NCBI GenBank assembly: GCA_022113835.1 | Contig: JAILWY010000011.1 | Coordinates: 4,216,001-4,280,000 of the forward strand | Direction: 5' to 3' | Source: Atopsyche davidsoni | Taxonomy: Eukaryota > Arthropoda > Insecta > Trichoptera > Hydrobiosidae | Length of the DNA: 64,000 nt | Shown: positions 31,185 through 49,793 of the stretch, piece after piece | Position numbering within the stretch: the stretch's first letter is position 1 | Layout: each line of letters begins with the position of its first letter | The notes under the pieces: model-generated | The model's database searches: none | Seen by the model: the letters and a program-made list of their open reading frames with translations, nothing else | What the model was told of the DNA's origin: nothing | Program-made: the position numbers and the translations under genes

Positions 31185-32651
31185 ATGGTTCGTTATTATA
31201 TCCAAGGCATTTATATTTATAACGCCCCCGGGATCAATTATTATCACAAACAAATCAAGATTATACGACAAATAATCACACTATTCTAATAAATTCAAAA
31301 CATTCAACTACTACGTGGTATAAGTTTACATACAAAACTTGTTTCTTTCTTGGCGTGATGGCATTAGAGTAGTTGAAACGTCATTTTTACTTGCATTTTT
31401 TATTCCGGTATTTTTGTGAATTTCAGTTGGTGCTGGTGCTTGGTGACCTACACATCCCCCATCGCTGCAGTAACTTGCCGGCCAAGTTCAAGAAACTCTT
31501 GGTTCCAGGAAGAATACAACACATCCTGTGCACTGGCAACCTCTGCACCAAAGAATCCTTTGACTACCTCAAGACTCTCGCCAGTGACGTTCATGTTGTA
31601 AGAGGAGATTTTGATGAGGTACTATCAACCTTATATTTACTTAAACCATAAAATTAATTTATTATCTATTTATAAGGTGATGACACAAATGGTAGGCTTA
31701 CATTTTTGAGGTTGTCATGGTCTCATGACTCCAACAAAATGCTTCTTGATTGATTCCAGTTTATATGTTTTTACAAAAACCTTAATGCTCGGGCATTGAG
31801 AATTTTCTGTTTATTTTTATGTGCTTGGGAAAGTTGCGAGTACTGAACTCTATAGAAATACCTAACCTCACCTGATTACAACAAATATTTAACTTCTGCT
31901 GTTGATATTTCAGAACCTTAACTACCCCGAGCAGAAGGTGGTGACGGTGGGTCAGTTCCGCATCGGACTATGTCACGGTCACCAAGTGGTACCGTGGGGC
32001 GACCCGGAAGCCCTAGCGCTGGTACAGAGGCAACTGGATGTGGACATCCTAATATCTGGCCACACGCACAAGTTCGAGGCTTACGAGCACGAAAACAAGT
32101 TCTACATTAACCCAGGCTCCGCCACCGGCGCATACCACCCACTCGACATGTCAGTTCATTTACTTTTACTTTCTCTTGTTTTTTTTATTATGTAACTTCG
32201 GCACTAGCATCATTTTATTTTGTATAGAGCTATTTTTACATTTTTTAATTGCAAATTCATTTTGTTTGAAGATTTTTGCCTATTCTGGAACCAGTTCCAC
32301 GTCAAAAAATTGACAAAAGAAAAATGTCACCTATTATTTCCTGTTGAAAATATTCAATATACAAAAAAGGTGTCATCATTATTTTCGGGGTCAGAAAATG
32401 TATGATTTCATTTGAATGATAGTGTGCAGGCACAATATTTTTCGATTTCTGTTTGATATTATTATTAATAAAACAAATTTATTAGATAGAAGATGTTTTG
32501 TAATCATGCAATTCATTTGCATTGGTATTTCAGGTCAGTGACTCCATCATTTGTGCTGATGGACATTCAGAGCACCACTGTGGTGACGTACGTGTACCAG
32601 CTGCTGGGGGACGAGGTAAAAGTTGAGAGAATTGAATACAAAAAGCCATAA
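31185..32651 (+). CDS. Vps29: VPS29 retromer subunit
   Basis: VPS29 is the metallophosphoesterase-fold subunit of retromer and binds VPS35 on endosomes for cargo recycling. Coding exons: 31185-31187 (ATG only), 31427-31618, 31914-32149, 32534-32651. Phases join cleanly to 182 aa, the same length as I recall for the human protein. Visible landmarks are [52 protein letters not shown] and NPGSATGAY, the usual degenerate phosphoesterase motifs. The C-terminus is RIEYKKP. The first exon is inferred: the conserved protein starts [10 protein letters not shown], exon 2 begins at the Leu codon right after an acceptor, and the nearest upstream ATG is followed by GTTCGT, a weak donor. Br140 lies upstream on the same strand; AATAAA signals follow at 33178 and 33739. 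Confidence 0.95.
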
Positions 32652-33760
32652 GACGACAACCAAGCCATGATGAGTACCCAGTGCTTATACTGACATTTTC
32701 ATGAGACAGGCTCGCTGACAATGATTCTCTATCTTGTAAAGTATTTGTTATTTAAGGAAACTCCGTAAATTATTGTTCTTAACACATTCCAGTGTCTTGC
32801 GTTTGTGAAAATGTTCAAGCCGAAGCCGCCCACTGCATAACACTCAACTTTACTCAAACAGCTATAGGTCGCTCGGAGACGACTGTTTGGTGCTACGAGC
32901 TGGCTATATGAAATCCCAATATAACATCGCAGTGCAAATCATAAAAGACACTAAAGAAAAGTAAATATAATATATCTCTATGAAATAATCTGTTTCCATC
33001 CAACGGGAATTGTAAGCATAGTGATGAATGATTTTACTGGTAGGACTTCATCAGAAGTTCATCATTTTATCAAAAATATATGAAATCATCCCGTTTTTTA
33101 AATGCTGTCTAATTCAAAGCAGCAGGCACTGTCCATATTGTTATTTTATTATTTGACTTATCAGATTTAAAGTTACAAATAAAAATTAAATCACAAACAC
33201 TCGAATAGCCATTTTGAGATTTATCAATACGAGAATCACTGTTTTCCAATTGTGCCTAACTTCAATTCAATTGGTTGCCAGGATGCCTTAAATTCAGTTT
33301 GTAATCTAAACTAAAATCTATTGGATCGGTGAACATATCTAATGTTGAAGACATTGGAGCAAGAGCTCTCTTATAAAACTTGGGCACTAATCTGCTGAAG
33401 AATTTTGTAATGTCATAGTTTGACTTTTATTTGTAAAACTGAGGGGAATTTTCCGGTGTCTGAATATTTGCCATAAAAGCTGTTTGAAGGCAACGCTATT
33501 GGATCCTTGTTTTTAAGAATGTTATAATTTTTTTTAGTCATTTTTAACGTTGAATTTATTATGCAGTTACTTGAACAGTTGGGGACGTTAACATGTGACC
33601 GTCGCCCATGCAAGAACATAATATCAAACAGATCCTACGTAAAATATTGTTTTTAAAGTATATTGGAGTTTAAGGCGTAAGATATTGTGTAAAAAGATTA
33701 TGTATTTTCAATTACCTATTTAGAAGGTATTTTCTATTGTAAATAAAATAATTATAAACA
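32652..33760 (+). other. VPS29 3' UTR and spacer
   Basis: It contains AATAAA at about 33178 and 33739, either of which could end the VPS29 transcript. Short frames on either strand are not recognised. Confidence 0.5.
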
Positions 33761-33784
33761 GACAATTTCGTTTATTAATCCCTT

Positions 33785-33972
33785 CTAAATTGACGCAACT
33801 CAAAGTGGACTATTCCCTGCGGAGTAATACAGTGGAAGGCCGGTCCTGCGTTCAATCGCGTCAAGAACATCAAAACTTCACTTGTCCGCCTCCTACTGTG
33901 ACTAGCAGGAGCACTGCTGCACGCGTCTTCAGAGGACAGGTTACCACGAGGTTCAAGAAGAAAATCAAGACG
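33785..33972 (-). other. Candidate terminal exon of an unidentified minus-strand gene
   Basis: On the minus strand an acceptor-like AATCACGTCAG precedes a frame open to a TAA that overlaps AATAAA (GATTAATAAACG). GC content is well above the flanks. The frame encodes about 60 residues, ending in a hydrophobic block, then LRQFRRD. It is not recognised and no upstream exon was found between here and ABHD18. It might instead be a processed fragment inserted from elsewhere, or an alternative 3' exon. Confidence 0.3.
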
Positions 33973-36192
33973 TATCTCTCCAGCTGACGTGATTACACGT
34001 AAATTAAGAAGTATGTATATGTTTATTAAGAAATTTGGCCACCGGAATAATAAAATAGTAAATAAATACAATTTAGGACATTTTATTAATTAAGATATAC
34101 AATATGATATATCACACATATATGAATGTAATCTAGGTGTAAAAAGTTACAAATAGTTATTGGTAATGCTGTATCACTAAAATTTCTCCTATCTATGTTA
34201 TATGTCACTATATACAACATATCGTACAAATAAGGCAAAAGCCACATTGATATAATACATCACATATTTAAAGTATTTCTATCCGTTAAGCTAAGGACAT
34301 TGTTCAAAGTGCATGTGGTATTGAGCATTTATACAAGTTAGACTATAATGTTTTAAATTGCTGGTGCAATCGTATTTTGTACATTTTTATACTCAGGGTT
34401 TTCGTATATTTCTATAAAACATCACTTTTTACAAAACATTTTCTTGGCTTTTTTTTATGTTACTATAATCCATCAATGGTTTTTTTTTTAAGTTAATTAA
34501 AGAGTTTAAATAAAAGGACTAGGCGCAGGAAGTTGAGTCATTTTAAAAATGTCAAACACAAGATAAAAAATTTAATCTAAAAATAGTGATAAAGAATTAT
34601 TTTCTTTCATAACTACATTGATACGAATAACAATGGGAATTTAATTTATATTATTTAAAAAATATATTTTTGATTATTTGTTATATTTATAAAAAATATT
34701 TACATAAAGAAGAGCTCGATTAGCATGTTCGCTAATAATTAAATAATTAAAAGGAAGTATTAACAAAAAACAGGTATATTTGTGAAAGCCGGGTGCACGG
34801 GAGTGCAATGCGTTGAGCGTGTCCATTTGTCACATCGAACGTATAAAATTTTCATATCTTTATGTTCATTTAAAACTATATGAATGATCAAAATAAATCA
34901 GTCAATTCAATTTACAATCTGTTAAACTAACATTTAAAGCAATTCATTATTTTTAACTTACATAAACCACTCTTCCAAAATATCACACGTTCGCCTTTTA
35001 TAAAACATTGTAAAAATTTCAAAGGTAAAAATTAAAGTAGTATTTACGAGGTTCACACGATTCGTTGCATAACATGTATTTAAAAAATTTAATAAAGAGA
35101 ATAGTATTGATAAATTCTTGCTTATAATCAATTGTAAACACCAATAATACAGCAGAAGTAAATGCCAACCATTCAACCGAGCGAGCACTTTAGATATTTA
35201 CAAACATTACACTAATACCTCCGATATACACATATACCATTCTCTTTAAACTCGAGGGCGCTATAATGGCAACAATAAAAAAAAATTCCTAAACTTCTTA
35301 AGTCCACGCACTACTGCGGGGACACCCAAAGCGCCAATACAGATTATAAACTCAAACATTAAACAAATGGTAATCTTTTATATTTCAGTACCTTGTAAAA
35401 TCTAAAATCCAATAGCGATAATTTATCATTTACATGTTTATATTTAAGAAACGATAAAGAATAAACCACGGGAAGTTTTAATGACCCCGGTTGTAACAAA
35501 CGCAAATATCAGCGGTATTATTTCAAGCTCTACTTAGAAACAATATTGATTAATAAACATGAATGTGCACTTTAATGTATACACTTTAATGAGATACCAG
35601 TATCTTTATTTCATAGCTAAAATAACTTGTTAAAAAAAAATCATATACTTCATATAAAGCCTCTTAAATAGCTTTACTATATTATAATAACATAGCAATT
35701 TTTTTTTCATAGTCAAATAATATTTATAAACATTTAACATTTTAATTACTTGGCAATTCATCGACAAGAAAATTTGGAAAGTTGCACGCTGGAAAAAATC
35801 AAACATTTGTATTTATATATTTTGACTAATTTTTAAAATCATAACTAATGAGATAAACATTTGTTAATAAAAAAAAGCGCTTTAATAAAACATAACAATA
35901 TTTCTAGTGTAATTTCTAACTGGTCAATGCGTTCATTTTACATTAGTATCACAAATCTATTGTAGAAAACGCCAAACAATGACGAGGCTTGCAAAAAAAC
36001 AACAACCTCTTTTTGAAACTCATGTGGCCTGGAAATTTTAATATAGTATTAATCAATATATTAATTAGTCTATAATCCTGCTGTAATAACTTAGTTATTG
36101 TCAAGTGTAATATTAGTATAGTTTATATATTTCTGCATCGCCTAGATATGCATTAAATTAAATTCACTAATAAATTGTGCGAGAAATGAACA
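33973..36192 (-). other. ABHD18 3' UTR and spacer, no other gene seen
   Basis: Very AT-rich sequence downstream of the ABHD18 stop. Minus-strand AATAAA signals (TTTATT on plus) occur at several places, including about 34079. The only sizeable frame (34958-35188) is AT-rich and unrecognised. Confidence 0.5.
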
Positions 36193-42682
<6,490 letters not shown>

Positions 42683-42759
42683 CTTCAAAATCAAATTAAA
42701 ATCGTCCGAAATCAAAATATATAGGAGGACAATCGTCACCTAGCCGCTCGGTAAACATT

Positions 42760-42860
42760 GAAGATATGCGCCATAGACAATGCAAGAGCGAGAGAGCGAT
42801 AGCGCCTCTCGCTCTGGCGCGGCGTGACGTCACATCGCCTGATGTGACGTCACGCGTCGT
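42760..42860 (-). promoter_or_regulatory. ABHD18 promoter with paired CRE palindrome and GAGA-type repeat
   Basis: Two TGACGTCA sites (42825-42832 and 42845-42852) lie 20 bp apart inside a larger palindrome. Its arms are GCGTGACGTCACATC (42822-42836) and its exact reverse complement (42841-42855), around a GCCT spacer. TGACGTCA is the full CREB/ATF site. Next to it, AGAGCGAGA and TCTCGCTCT form an inverted GAGA-type pair (from about 42784). The block is about 80-180 bp upstream of the ABHD18 start codon. Its role is inferred from motif and position. Confidence 0.5.
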
Positions 42861-44357
42861 GATGCTCTGATGTTGTGCTCCGAAATAAACGCGTAAACAC
42901 ATTCGCGACACGACTCTTGAGAAAATAATAAACAAAAACACGGGATAAATATATCAGTGGAACACCTGGCGTACTGCCAAATATACTGGAAAACAATGTA
43001 CTTTTATAGATAGCAGATCATAACAGCCGCGCTGGTCAACTGCGGCTGTCGGCTGCCGAACAACCTGAACTGAAGTCCAGCTTCAGTGGAGTCAAATCGA
43101 TATTAGGTTCACAATATATATTAGATATTAACAGGAGAAATATATGTGCATGTGCTTATAAAGGGGGTAGGTAGAAAAAAATAATCCCAAGATAGTTGTT
43201 AGGGCTATGCTTACAATTCGGTATGTGACTGTCCCCTCATCGTGGCTTGCAACATGTTGTTTAGGCGGTAGCGTAGGTACATGGATTTCTTTGTTTTCGT
43301 TATTGAGTTTGTGTAGGAAAAAAACACATGTAAACAAACCTTCATAGTAGATAGAATATACTAATACAAGAACTAGCCTATTTATACAAAATATCCTATG
43401 AGGTCTCAAAACTGGAGTTCAATGTATTTCTGCTTGATTTTATTGTTATTAGATCTTACTTAGCATCTGGCATTGCTTCAAATCTACTGAAAATTAAAGT
43501 AATTTTATAACTGCCAGATCATTTTATCCGTCATAATGGTGAGTGGTCAAATCGATATTGTCGGGTATTTGTAAATAAGAGAAGCGTATTTTTACCATGT
43601 GCATAAAAAGTAGCTGGGCAGGTAGAATCGCCAATACAGGAAATAGCCTTTTTTTATAGAATATATCGTATGAATAATAATTAATATGTTTCAAGTATTC
43701 TGTGAGCTCTCAAAACTCGGAGGTCAATGTATTTCATAATATATAATATAGCTTTAACTTTAATGCTAATAGATTTTACTTTGCCTGGTATGAGGATAGG
43801 TAGTTAGTAACATACGTATATATTTTTTTATATAAAAAAAACAGGATGCTATTAATAATCATAATTATCCTTTCAACGTTATAAAGTTGTACATTATTAA
43901 CGTGTTCAATGTTTTTGAAAAAATAGTTGTATCTTTTATAATCACTAAAGTATCGATTAAGATCGTGAATAAATTTATTTAATAGCAGGATGTAGATGGT
44001 ATACTGATATTGAACTATTTTTGTGTTATAAGGTATATCAGTTTTTAAACATAACGTTTATGTATCTATTTGTTATAATTGATGTTATAGTGTATCTTTT
44101 AAAATACAAAAATATATTTACACTAGAAAAACTATTGTGAATGAAATGGGAGTATAAAGTATGACACGTGTGCTTGCTATTAATATATATCAGGCGATGT
44201 CGTTTGTCTACTAGCATTTACGTAATATTAATATGTATCACTGTAGTAACTGCACAATTATGACGTCAAGTGTTTAGTCAAATTTATTAAACGTGTTACA
44301 ATCAACAGCCGATTTAGTTCCTGAAATAGATGCTGAATATGAATACAACGTACATAG
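42861..44357. other. Intergenic DNA with a degenerate duplication
   Basis: AT-rich. The segments 43090-43490 and 43545-43800 share several words in the same order (TCAAATCGATATT, AATACA(A/G)GAA(C/A)TAGCCT, TCTCAAAACT..GGAG.TCAATGTATTTC). They are an old tandem duplication. No open frame is recognised. Confidence 0.45.
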
Positions 44358-44531
44358 TAGTGTTTTTCAACCTGTGGGTCGCGACCTTCAGGGGGGTCGC
44401 GGGTAAAAGAAAAAGACAATTATTTGTAGGTCGTATACTACAGTAAATAAATAGTTTTATTAAGGCCCTAGGCCTAGAGGGTCGCCAGAATATTTTAGGG
44501 GTCGCGTATTCAAAAAGGTTGAAAAACACTG
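44358..44531. mobile_element. SPIN-like hAT MITE
   Basis: The element starts TAGTGTTTTTCAACCTGTGG, continues GTCGCGACC, and ends GTCGCG....AGGTTGAAAAACACTG. The ends are inverted repeats of about 16 bp. Flanks GTACATAG (44350-44357) and CTTTATAG (44532-44539) agree at 5 of 8 positions, fitting an eroded 8-bp hAT target duplication of nTnnnnAn type. The terminus closely resembles SPIN-type hAT ends (CAGCGGTTCTCAACCTGTGG as I recall it). It is 174 bp long, non-coding and non-autonomous. Confidence 0.75.
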
Positions 44532-44539
44532 CTTTATAG

Positions 44540-45881
44540 GCTAACTTATTGTTAAAATATGCATAAAAATTATTTTTTATCCCTACACAGACTAAATAAT
44601 GAAAATAGAGAAATCCACGTAGGTATGCTTTCACTTAAGCCACATGTTGTAAGCCCCACAACTTGCGCTTAGGAGCAGGGTAAATACTGTATTGTTATCA
44701 AAACTATTGTTAATTGTATATATATATTATAAAAAAAAAATTAATTTAATTTTAATATTTACGCCTACATTGTATGTAACAGATGCGCAACCCATTTTTC
44801 TTTTCCGCTCGACTGCAGGTAATTCAAAGCACGGGCTTTGAATTAACAAATACAGGCTTATACGGCCTTTAAATGATTTTTAATAATTTTTTTAATTATT
44901 AAAGTTTACTTTTGTTTTGAAAAATAATTAAAAGTGGCTAGTTAACTGTGTGATTGATGATGTTTTACTTGTCGCACTCCGTAGCTATTTAGCGCGTGGG
45001 CGACACTCCCAGTATGTTTACGGTTCATGGCCACTATTGTTATTTCTATCTCTTCTCATAAAAATGCTTTCCAAAGAACTTGAACGATATCGGCTTTTAA
45101 ATAAATGTTGACATCATTTACAGGTATTTAATTTTTTTTTTTAAATCACGTTACCAATTTAACGTTTTACATTGTTTGTTTGAACTTTTACGTCTTTGCG
45201 TTTTGGCGTTTTCATTTTTAATCAAGACCTTCGTACACATTTTTTAAATTAATATGTCGAAAAATTATACCTATACACCAATGGATTGAATATATTTCAA
45301 TTGCATACTAATCGGCTTTAAATAATTAATTTATACATAGTAAAAATCGAAATACCATCCATGATAATCAACTTTATATATTTTAGTACATCTTTATGTG
45401 TACTATATTTCTTTTGAATAAATCACATGATTGTTTTTTTATTTTTAATGTGGTTATAATTTTTAGGTTGTTATAGCCTTACAAGTAATTTATATTCTAA
45501 TACTAATCTCTTTCTGGCTTACTTATTGACCAAATCGGATAATATATTCACTTGGCGAGTTTTATTTATGCTTGTATTTAGATGCGTTAATATGTCACAT
45601 TCATAAAGATGTCTCCAATCAAAGACGGAGGACAACATTTTGGATTATACCTACACAACGGATAAAGCTACTTTTGTATTTAAATTCCAAGTAATAAATC
45701 AGATTGTCAGCTCGTTGTATAATATATCCAACGACATTTGAATTTATTTCCCAAAAAATTATAAACTATATAAATGTTTACATTTTCATACGTGTCTCAA
45801 AATAATCGAGGCACACACAAGGACATCCAGGCATATTGTATATATCATGGAATCGGTTCAGCATGTCAATAGATTATTGAT
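44540..45881. other. AT-rich intergenic DNA with a short hairpin
   Basis: TAATTCAAAGC (44820-44830) pairs with GCTTTGAATTA (44835-44845) across a 4-nt ACGG loop. Otherwise nothing is recognised. Confidence 0.45.
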
Positions 45882-46345
45882 GTATCTTCCAAAAATCACA
45901 TGATGGTCTACAGAATTTCCTGTTCTTGGATGTCGGGGATGATCAGCCACTCATCTCGAAAGACGTCTATAGATTCAAGCTGAGCAGATAGAAACTAATG
46001 AAGATGTGATAGAGGAGATCAGCTTTTTGAGTATCTTCCAAAAATCGCATGATGGTCTATGAAAGCTCCTGGTTGAAGGCAAACGACCTCGTGGAATATC
46101 ACTTACTCGTCTCGAATGTCGTCTATAGATTCAAGCTGAGCAGATGGAAACTAATGACGATGCTAGGGAGGAGATCAGTTCTTTGAGTATCTTCCAAAAA
46201 TCACATGGTGGTCTATGAAAGCTCCTGGTTGAAGGCAAACGACCTCGGGGAAGATCACCCACTCGTCTCGAATGTCGTCTATAGATCCAAGCCGAGCAGA
46301 TGGCTGGGCCTACGCTGCAGGAAGCTTTGAGGAAGGCGGAAGAAT
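45882..46345 (+). mobile_element. Non-LTR retrotransposon 3' fragment, tandemly triplicated
   Basis: Three direct copies of a unit of about 150 bp start at TATCTTCCAAAAATC: 45882, 46032 and 46188. The last copy reads, in one frame, GKRPRGRSPTR ... AEQMAGPTLQEALRKAEE with an internal stop. This resembles the extreme C-terminus of endonuclease-type retrotransposon reverse transcriptases (RPRGRSPxRW...). Copies 2 and 3 are closest to each other. No intact reverse transcriptase is present. Confidence 0.6.
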
Positions 46346-49300
46346 GAGACGTGTCAAGGGGTCTTTAAAAGGAAATCAGAACTCTAATAGTCTGTCTTAC
46401 ATTTTAGAGTCAAAACAAGATATCTAGACAATGAATATGAGATGATTATTTTTGGAGTGAACGCTTTCACCTTAATTGTTTATTTAGTTTGACTACCTGT
46501 GAAGACGTTTATTCGTAGTAAAATATTATAAGTGTTCATTGCAACTGAAGAAAAAACAATACTGAATATACGTAGCATTTTTTTTATAGATATTTATTTT
46601 ATGCTTGGATATGAAATCCACTACACTCCAATGATTTTTTTGTTGATATTTTGGCCCCAATGGGCAAGTCTATATATTTAATGTTTTTCGTCGGTATAGT
46701 GCGTAATTTAGTATAAATACTAATAATATTCAAAACATTAATTAAATGTACATGTATTTATTGATCATACCAGGCCTTTTGCAAAACCCTAGTCTTTATC
46801 GAAAACGATTGATTTCCGACGGTAACAAGTTATGAGGTTAATTGCATTGAATCCATTTAAAAAAAAAACTATTTCAATGTCATTTTCGTTGATCATCAAA
46901 TAAATATTTTAATTTATTGAAATATTTTCGAGTAGGTATATTCGACTCGATGTTAATTTTGAGAATGATTCACTAATAATCGAACCTAAAATTATCAGAG
47001 AGCTTCAAATCTGTAGTGATTCCACATTCTCATGAATAATAAAATTGAATACAATTTACGACCTCTGCAATCCAGTTATGATAATGCGTATTATTAGTAA
47101 AAATTAATTACATAATAATTTTGGACGGACGAGCCAGACTTCTGGGCAGAAGAGACAGATTTGCCAACGCCCACAGTACGAAGATCTGCATCCTATTATA
47201 AATGTAATTTGACCAGGACTGGATCTATCTTATCTTATATTTATTGCACAGTGTATATCTGATGGTATAACGAGGGGACAAAAGGTTGCACCAAGGCTTT
47301 TAACCGAGTGCCACATGGTTGGCAGCGAAGTACCATATTATTGGACGCCTGGAAATGCCACAATATCACATAAAAAAACGTTTCGTCACAATTCGTTTTA
47401 TTATAGAAATGCAGTTATAAAATATTCCATGCCAATGTTGTCTGCAAAAATAATATATCATAAAAACATGCGTGACACACACACAGGTCGGAATCTTGTT
47501 ATTAATGCACTTGTCGTTTTTTTATTTGCTTGATTTCTTGCAATGCTTACTGCTTTAACAAAGTTTTATATAATTAATATTTCCCGAAGGAGTAAAACTA
47601 CAAATAAGCTCTAAAAAACTGCCACCAGATTATTTTTCTATAACATACAATTAACAGGTATGGGATATGAACAAAAAAAAATATTTTAACTGTGTCCACC
47701 TTGCGATGAAGTTACAGGGGTGTATCAGTTTCTCAAACTATATCTAGTAGATTCTGCCATTAATTACTATGTTTTACAAATATTAATATTTAGAGGAAAG
47801 GTAGGTGAGGTTTTACGGAAAAACCATATTTTATCACAATTATTTTTTATGTACTTGTTAAATATGTACTCAAGAGATGTCAATGGAGCGATGGGACTTC
47901 CTTTGACTCATTCTGATCCCAAGACTTCTCGATGATATAATATTATCATTTGCACGTAATGCCATTATTTTATACCTCTATTTAAAAGCGAGTTATTCAC
48001 AAAATAAAACGATTAAAAAATAAAGTTGATCGCATCAAAATTATCTTGTCTCAATGGACGTAATATTTGATAATCGATAAAAGTACTTTTATAAATGAAA
48101 ACTTGAGATTTTAATTTCGTTTGCTAAAAAATAATTGAATTAAATGTGTTTCATAATATTTTTAAAGAAATACTTAATGCATTATAGTCTAATTACAGCA
48201 CTGGATATTTTTAAGTATTAATATTATACCTATTGGAGTAAATCACACTGAAAATGTGTTTATAGATAATTATATTTACAATATATTGTTTTTATTTGTA
48301 TTCAATTTTTTTTGGACAAAATTTTGCTGTCCTCGATCAAATTCAATAAATTTAAAAAAACAATGTACCAAATAGGAAATTTGTAGGCAGATGCTAAAAA
48401 AAATTATTTTTCAGATTTATCTTTTGATGTATCTACTCAATAATACGATGAAATATCATTGCGGATGCTTATATTTACCGGACATAAAAAAATATATTTT
48501 ATATTTCTTTTGTTCTGCTAATTTATCAATATATAATCCAAATAAAATATATCATTTAAAGTAGGAGTATAATGTATCATAACCACTTGTTTGTAGTCTG
48601 CGACATTCTTGACCGTGAGATTTACCGATTTGGGTCTATGCTAATATGAAGTGGTTCTAAACATTTTAATTTTGTCCTCCTCTCAATAAATTCCGAAAGC
48701 GAAAGTAAGTCTCGCGAGAAAGCAAATAAGAATATTATATATTTCTAACACATGAAAGTGAAAACTTTGACCATATTTGTATTCATTAACATATTGCATA
48801 TTAAGGAAATATGTAGGCGTTTGGTTTATAAACCAAATGGGTTAATATTAACCCATTTGGTTATTTTGGTTTATAAATTATAGTTAATGACTAGTTTATT
48901 TTTGGCTTTTTAATAAAAGATTAAAGTGATTTCATGTTTTGAAATACCAGTTAAATTAAATACGCCAATCAAATTTAAAAAAAAACGTGATTTTTCTAAT
49001 AAACTACCTGCAATTTTAACTTCAATACCAAACTATTTAAAATATGAAATTAAATAAATTTTCTTAGTAATTTATTCGTCTGATAAATTTAACAGAATAA
49101 TATAATCACTGTTTAATTTAATAAGTATTATATATAATAATTACGATAAATTTATAAAATTGCCTTAAAAATATCGAAGCGCATTTTGCACAGTGCCTTC
49201 TCGTTTGTCAAATAGCAAAAGTTTAGAGTTTTATTACTCAATAATTTTTTTTTAATGTAAACAATATTAAGGGACGTATAAATGTAAATATTTTAACTAT

Positions 49301-49600
49301 CAATATAGTGGATAGACCACCGTTCGAGTACCGGTTTAGTCACTTCAGGATTAGGTGCGAGCTTCCGCTTGGTCGAGGATTACCATAAAATATCCAATCA
49401 TGCATTGAACAAAATAAATATATTTTTACACAAACAACTAATAATATTACAGTACTACATGAAAAAATTAAATATATTTATTTTTCTGTAATATAAACGT
49501 TTTAAGGATAACTTATGTCAAGTGTTTCGAATTACAGTTCACCTGTCCGTATCAAGCTTGAGGACCGCTTGGAGTACTTATATTGCAAAATAAAAGGTCG
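46346..49600. other. AT-rich intergenic DNA with a 32-bp perfect palindrome
   Basis: 48831-48862 is a perfect 32-bp palindrome (half-site AACCAAATGGGTTAAT). It overlaps a perfect 16-bp palindrome, TTGGTTTATAAACCAA, at 48821-48836. Frames at 47315 and 47720 are not recognised. A tRNA-like GTTCGAGTACC at about 49325 has no cloverleaf around it. Confidence 0.5.
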
Positions 49601-49612
49601 AGCGTTTAATAT

Positions 49613-49793
49613 TATATAAACAATGGAGGCGAGATGAGTCTCCCAGAAAGTAGTCAAACTTGAGCAAGTCGTGAGCAGACCTCAGACCCCAGACCCCAGA
49701 CCCCAGACCAGTCCAGGCCCTGCAGCGGAGAAGGCGAGACTATAGTTCCTCAGTTCTGTCTGGACTTCCTCGCGAAACAAACCGATCGACAAG
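49613..49793 (+). promoter_or_regulatory. TATA box and 5' UTR exon of the EGF gene
   Basis: TATATAAA at 49613-49620 is followed about 30 bp later by a plausible start around 49645-49652. A transcribed block then ends in the donor AAG|GTAACA, so the untranslated exon would end at 49793. The exon contains a short CAGACCC repeat (49679-49712). The next exon begins at 52324 with the start codon directly after its acceptor. The same layout, with an intron just before the ATG, is seen in the minus-strand paralogue. Confidence 0.45.

Noticed and set aside
47315..47533. 72-codon frame in the intergenic region
   Set aside because: AT-rich, unrecognised and without neighbours; probably chance.
49320..49350. 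tRNA-like B box (GTTCGAGTACC)
   Set aside because: No A box or cloverleaf at the right distance; the motif alone is not enough.
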